The notes beneath the pieces are model-generated. The model made no database searches and had not been told where the DNA came from. It was given only the letters and a program-made list of their open reading frames with translations. Position numbers and translations under genes: made by a program. From the NCBI GenBank assembly GCA_021845645.1, contig JAJZVM010000038.1, positions 1-32,233 of the forward strand: a DNA stretch of 32,233 bases, written 5' to 3'. This DNA comes from Bacillota bacterium (GTDB lineage: Bacteria; Bacillota_E; JAJZYS01; JAJYTV01). This document shows positions 29,877-32,233 of this stretch, in pieces; position 1 is the stretch's first letter; each line of letters starts with the position of its first letter.

Positions 29877-31871
29877 TCAACGGCGGAACGTAGGCCCCGG
29901 ATCTTTGACGGGTAGTGGCTTTGGTGCGGGCACGGGTGCAGGTTTGGGTGCGGGCATGGGTGTCGGCTCAGCGGCCAGCGTCTTGACGCCGGGGTAGCCG
30001 TCGTCACCTTCCGGAGCCCAGGTGACGATCTTCTCGACCCTCGCCGCCTGTGGGACGGGGCCGGGGGTGAAGGCGCGGGACGCCTCGCGCCAGGCCGAGA
30101 GATCCTTGAGCGGAAGACGCGCGGGGTACTGCCCTGCTTGCAGCAGGAGAGACTCGCCGAGCGGCCAGCGCAAGACCTCGTCCGGCGTCAACAGCGGCCT
30201 GGCCGTTGCACTCTCGGTGTCGCTCATCGTGGAGGCATAGCCGCGCGACGAGTGCGAGAAGGTCTGGACGGTGTAGGTGCCGGCCTTGGCGCTGATCGCC
30301 TTGGCGGTCGCCTCGTCCGCCGCACGCAGGAAGATCCAGGTGTCGCAGTTGCCGGCGATGATCTCACGCACCTGCGGCCCATACACCTGGTCGATCTGGG
30401 CCATGGACTGGACAGCTAGCAGGAACCGGATGCCGCGACCGGCGCTTACGGTGAGCTTCTGGCCAAGGTCAGGGAGCTTGCCGATGTTGCCGAACTCGTC
30501 CAAGAGGAACCAGACCGGCGTCGGCAGGGTGCCTCCGTTCTCGCGGGCCACGAGCGCGAGCGAGCTGTAGGCCTGTGCCGCGTAGAGGGTGATGATCGGC
30601 CGTCTGGCGGCCGCCTCGTCCGGGACGAGCATGAAGATCGCCATCGGCTTCCGCCCGGCCTCGGCCGGGTCGTGGTCGGACTCCGCGGTGAGCCAGGCAA
30701 CCCCTGGATCGCCGAAGAGTCTCAGGTGCGCCGCAGTGCCGGTGTAGATGGAGCTGCGCGTGCGGTCTTCGCTGAGGGCAGCCGTGCCGTAGGCTCGCCG
30801 TGCTGGGTGGTCGGGATCGAGCGAGGAGAACCAGTCGTCGAGGTCGTCGCCTCCGTCGGCTCCGAGGTCCGAAAGCATGCGGTAGGCCGTGGCCGGGTGG
30901 CGGGCGTTGGGTGGAGCTTCGATCGCCGTGCCGAGCGCCAGCGCCGCCAGCAGGCTCTCCTCCGCCTGCGGCCAGATCGGGTCATTGGCGGTGCCCTCGC
31001 CCCACGCGAGGACGTTGCCGAACTCCCAAGCCAGGCGCGATGCCTCCTCTTCGTCCCCTGCTTCGTACGCGCGCACGATCGCGCGGTAGGGATTCCACCG
31101 GTTGCCCCTAGCCGGTCGGAGGAGGTCGATGAGGACCACCTCGTAACCCTGTTCGCGCAACCAGGCGGCGGCCGCCGCGTGCAGCTCGCCCTTGGGGTCG
31201 GTGAGGATCATGGACTCCTTGGCGTGGCCGATTGTGAAGATGGTCGGCAGGATGATGCGCCGACTCTTGCCGCTGCGCGTCGCCCCGTAGACGAGGACGT
31301 GCGGATTGCCTACCGTGGGCTTCGTTCGCCAGGCCACCTTACCGTCCGCGCAAACGATCACGCCGGCCCCTTCCGGGGAGGCGCAGCGGATGCGCGCCAG
31401 TGTGGCAGGATACTCCTTTGGCTGACGCCAGCGGCTGCTCCCGTGGGTCGCGACCGCAGCCGCCTTCGGCTCCGTCCGCCGGCTTGGCCAGCCGGATGTC
31501 CATGCCCAGTGGAGGAGCGGAAACCCGAGGAAGAGCCAAAGCAGCTGGATGAACCAGAAGCCCGCCGGCCGATGTCCGAGTAACCAGATGATGCTGATGA
31601 GCCCCCATGGTTGATGCGCCTTGTTCCAGGTTGCCTGGGGCACTGTGTTGAGCCAGCTGAGCAGCGCCGGCCAGGTGGTCTTGGGATGGAGCAGCGGGAG
31701 GAATACCTGCGGGGCGTGGTAGAGCAGCGGCAGCGTGAGGAAGTCCGTTGCCAAAAGGACCGCGAGAAGGTAACCGGTGAGGACCCGCTGCCACGTGAGG
31801 ATTCGATGCCGGAAGAGCAGTCTGAGGATGGCGAGCGGCAGCGCCAGTATGCCGAAGAAGAGCAGGACCAA
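29877..31871 (-). CDS. virD4: VirD4/TraG-type coupling ATPase
   Basis: 664 residues from the TTG at 31871, set by AGGAGG 8 bp upstream; a longer frame upstream only shadows the preceding gene. Hydrophobic helices at about 2-20, 31-52 and 90-122 anchor it. P-loop YGATRSGKS is at 195-203, DPKGEL at 225-230, Walker B VWFLLDEFGNIG at about 453-464, and QSMAQID follows. VirD4 receives the relaxosome and pumps DNA into the channel. The C-terminal 45 residues are a Pro/Lys/Ala-rich repeat (MPAPKPAPVPAPKP), an unusual flexible tail for this family. The preceding ribbon-helix-helix gene stops 11 bp upstream. Confidence 0.94.
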   Translation of the reverse strand: MVLLFFGILALPLAILRLLFRHRILTWQRVLTGYLLAVLLATDFLTLPLLYHAPQVFLPLLHPKTTWPALLSWLNTVPQATWNKAHQPWGLISIIWLLGHRPAGFWFIQLLWLFLGFPLLHWAWTSGWPSRRTEPKAAAVATHGSSRWRQPKEYPATLARIRCASPEGAGVIVCADGKVAWRTKPTVGNPHVLVYGATRSGKSRRIILPTIFTIGHAKESMILTDPKGELHAAAAAWLREQGYEVVLIDLLRPARGNRWNPYRAIVRAYEAGDEEEASRLAWEFGNVLAWGEGTANDPIWPQAEESLLAALALGTAIEAPPNARHPATAYRMLSDLGADGGDDLDDWFSSLDPDHPARRAYGTAALSEDRTRSSIYTGTAAHLRLFGDPGVAWLTAESDHDPAEAGRKPMAIFMLVPDEAAARRPIITLYAAQAYSSLALVARENGGTLPTPVWFLLDEFGNIGKLPDLGQKLTVSAGRGIRFLLAVQSMAQIDQVYGPQVREIIAGNCDTWIFLRAADEATAKAISAKAGTYTVQTFSHSSRGYASTMSDTESATARPLLTPDEVLRWPLGESLLLQAGQYPARLPLKDLSAWREASRAFTPGPVPQAARVEKIVTWAPEGDDGYPGVKTLAAEPTPMPAPKPAPVPAPKPLPVKDPGPTFRR

Positions 31872-31882
31872 GCTCTCACCTC

Positions 31883-32209
31883 CTAGTCGTCGTCCATGTG
31901 CCAAGCCCCGAGCGCGGCTATCGTTCGATCGGCCGCTGCAGTCCCGGTCGTGTCCTGCGCCATCGGTGCGATGATCGGCCGTTCTCCTTCGGATAGGAGC
32001 CGTTCGATCCGGTCCAGCCGCTCGACGAGCGGAGCGAGACGCGCGGCGATCAGGATGGCGGTCCGTACCGCTTCGGACCACGAACCCCGAGAGGTCGCAA
32101 GTAGGACAAGGGCGGCACGGGCCTCTTCATCCAGCCTGAGCGTCAGACGCGCGGGCGGGCCTGTGGTGGGCTGTCCGCCGCTCTCGCGCATGGGCTCCGT
32201 GTCAGACAC
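31883..32209 (-). CDS. Ribbon-helix-helix DNA-binding protein
   Basis: 108 residues. An Arc/CopG-type fold lies at about 20-58: beta strand ARLTLRLDEEA, then helix RAALVLLATSRG and helix SWSEAVRTAILIAARL. A second helical part (LVERLDRIERLLSEG) could extend the dimer interface. The start is GTG at 32209 behind AAGGAGG; the ATG 18 bp downstream lacks a ribosome site. This type of protein usually binds an operator or an oriT as a dimer, so it could be an operon repressor or a relaxosome accessory. A 13-bp palindrome covers its own start. It is followed directly by the coupling protein gene. Confidence 0.8.
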   Translation of the reverse strand: MSDTEPMRESGGQPTTGPPARLTLRLDEEARAALVLLATSRGSWSEAVRTAILIAARLAPLVERLDRIERLLSEGERPIIAPMAQDTTGTAAADRTIAALGAWHMDDD

Positions 32210-32210
32210 G
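32198..32210. promoter_or_regulatory. CGTGTCAGACACG palindrome at the ribbon-helix-helix gene start
   Basis: A perfect 6-bp inverted repeat around a central A, overlapping the GTG start of the ribbon-helix-helix gene. A second dyad, CGTCAGACG, lies at 32141-32149 inside that gene, centred 59 bp away. The spacing is close to that of the first two dyads upstream of rep (57 bp). Confidence 0.5.
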
Positions 32211-32233
32211 CGGGTGACCCTCCTTCGGGTGGC

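Noticed and set aside
30672..31583. 303-codon plus-strand frame
   Set aside because: Antisense shadow of the VirD4 gene; composition is arginine/glycine-rich without a domain.
1..32233. CRISPR arrays, tRNA or rRNA genes
   Set aside because: No regularly spaced repeats of the right size and no tRNA cloverleaf or rRNA-like stretch were noticed on either strand.

Overview
The window is GC-rich DNA, probably from a high-GC Bacillota (Firmicutes) lineage. The evidence is strong AAGGAGG-type ribosome-binding sites, frequent TTG and GTG starts, an SLH-domain surface protein, SpoVG homologues and a Gram-positive (PrgI/VirB4 type) conjugation system. I cannot name the genus from sequence alone. Apart from one 5'-truncated gene at the left edge, every gene I accept is on the minus strand, so the region reads from right to left.

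Reading right to left: (1) 32209-25749, a conjugation module: ribbon-helix-helix protein, VirD4 coupling ATPase, VirB2-like pilin, TrbL/VirB6-like channel, PrgI, TraC-like protein and VirB4 ATPase. (2) 25683-14995, a Tad (type IVc) pilus module in the same direction without a clear break: CpaE/TadZ, TadA, TadB, TadC, a 43-residue pilin-like peptide, a 1375-residue TadE-like adhesin with an Ig stalk and a glycine-rich tip, a thioredoxin-like membrane protein, CpaB/RcpC and a second TadE-like pseudopilin. (3) 14967-12826, regulators and small proteins: an HD-GYP c-di-GMP phosphodiesterase, two tandem SpoVG homologues and a DUF6573-type protein. (4) 12772-9510, two exported proteins: a membrane-anchored Pro/Thr-stalk protein and a beta-propeller protein. 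(5) 9322-6231, replication: a winged-helix Rep-like protein with two adjacent perfect palindromes inside its coding sequence, a small hypothetical gene, and a RepB-type primase whose 5' end is also duplicated as a relic. (6) 6158-4979, a Fic protein and a truncated serine recombinase. (7) 4936-1498, a recombinase-in-trio (RIT)-like element whose first two tyrosine recombinases are fused in one frame. (8) The left edge, the 3' part of an SLH surface protein in the convergent orientation.

Taken together this looks like a conjugative plasmid or a replicating integrative conjugative element. Its transfer operon appears to run straight from a T4SS into a Tad pilus locus carrying a giant tip adhesin, so the Tad pilus may serve mating contact, with SpoVG and c-di-GMP turnover as built-in control. 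No relaxase, VirB1-type hydrolase, prepilin peptidase or oriT is identifiable; they may lie beyond the right edge. Palindromes of the form CGTGTCAGACACG lie both upstream of rep and over the start of the ribbon-helix-helix gene, which suggests a shared operator.
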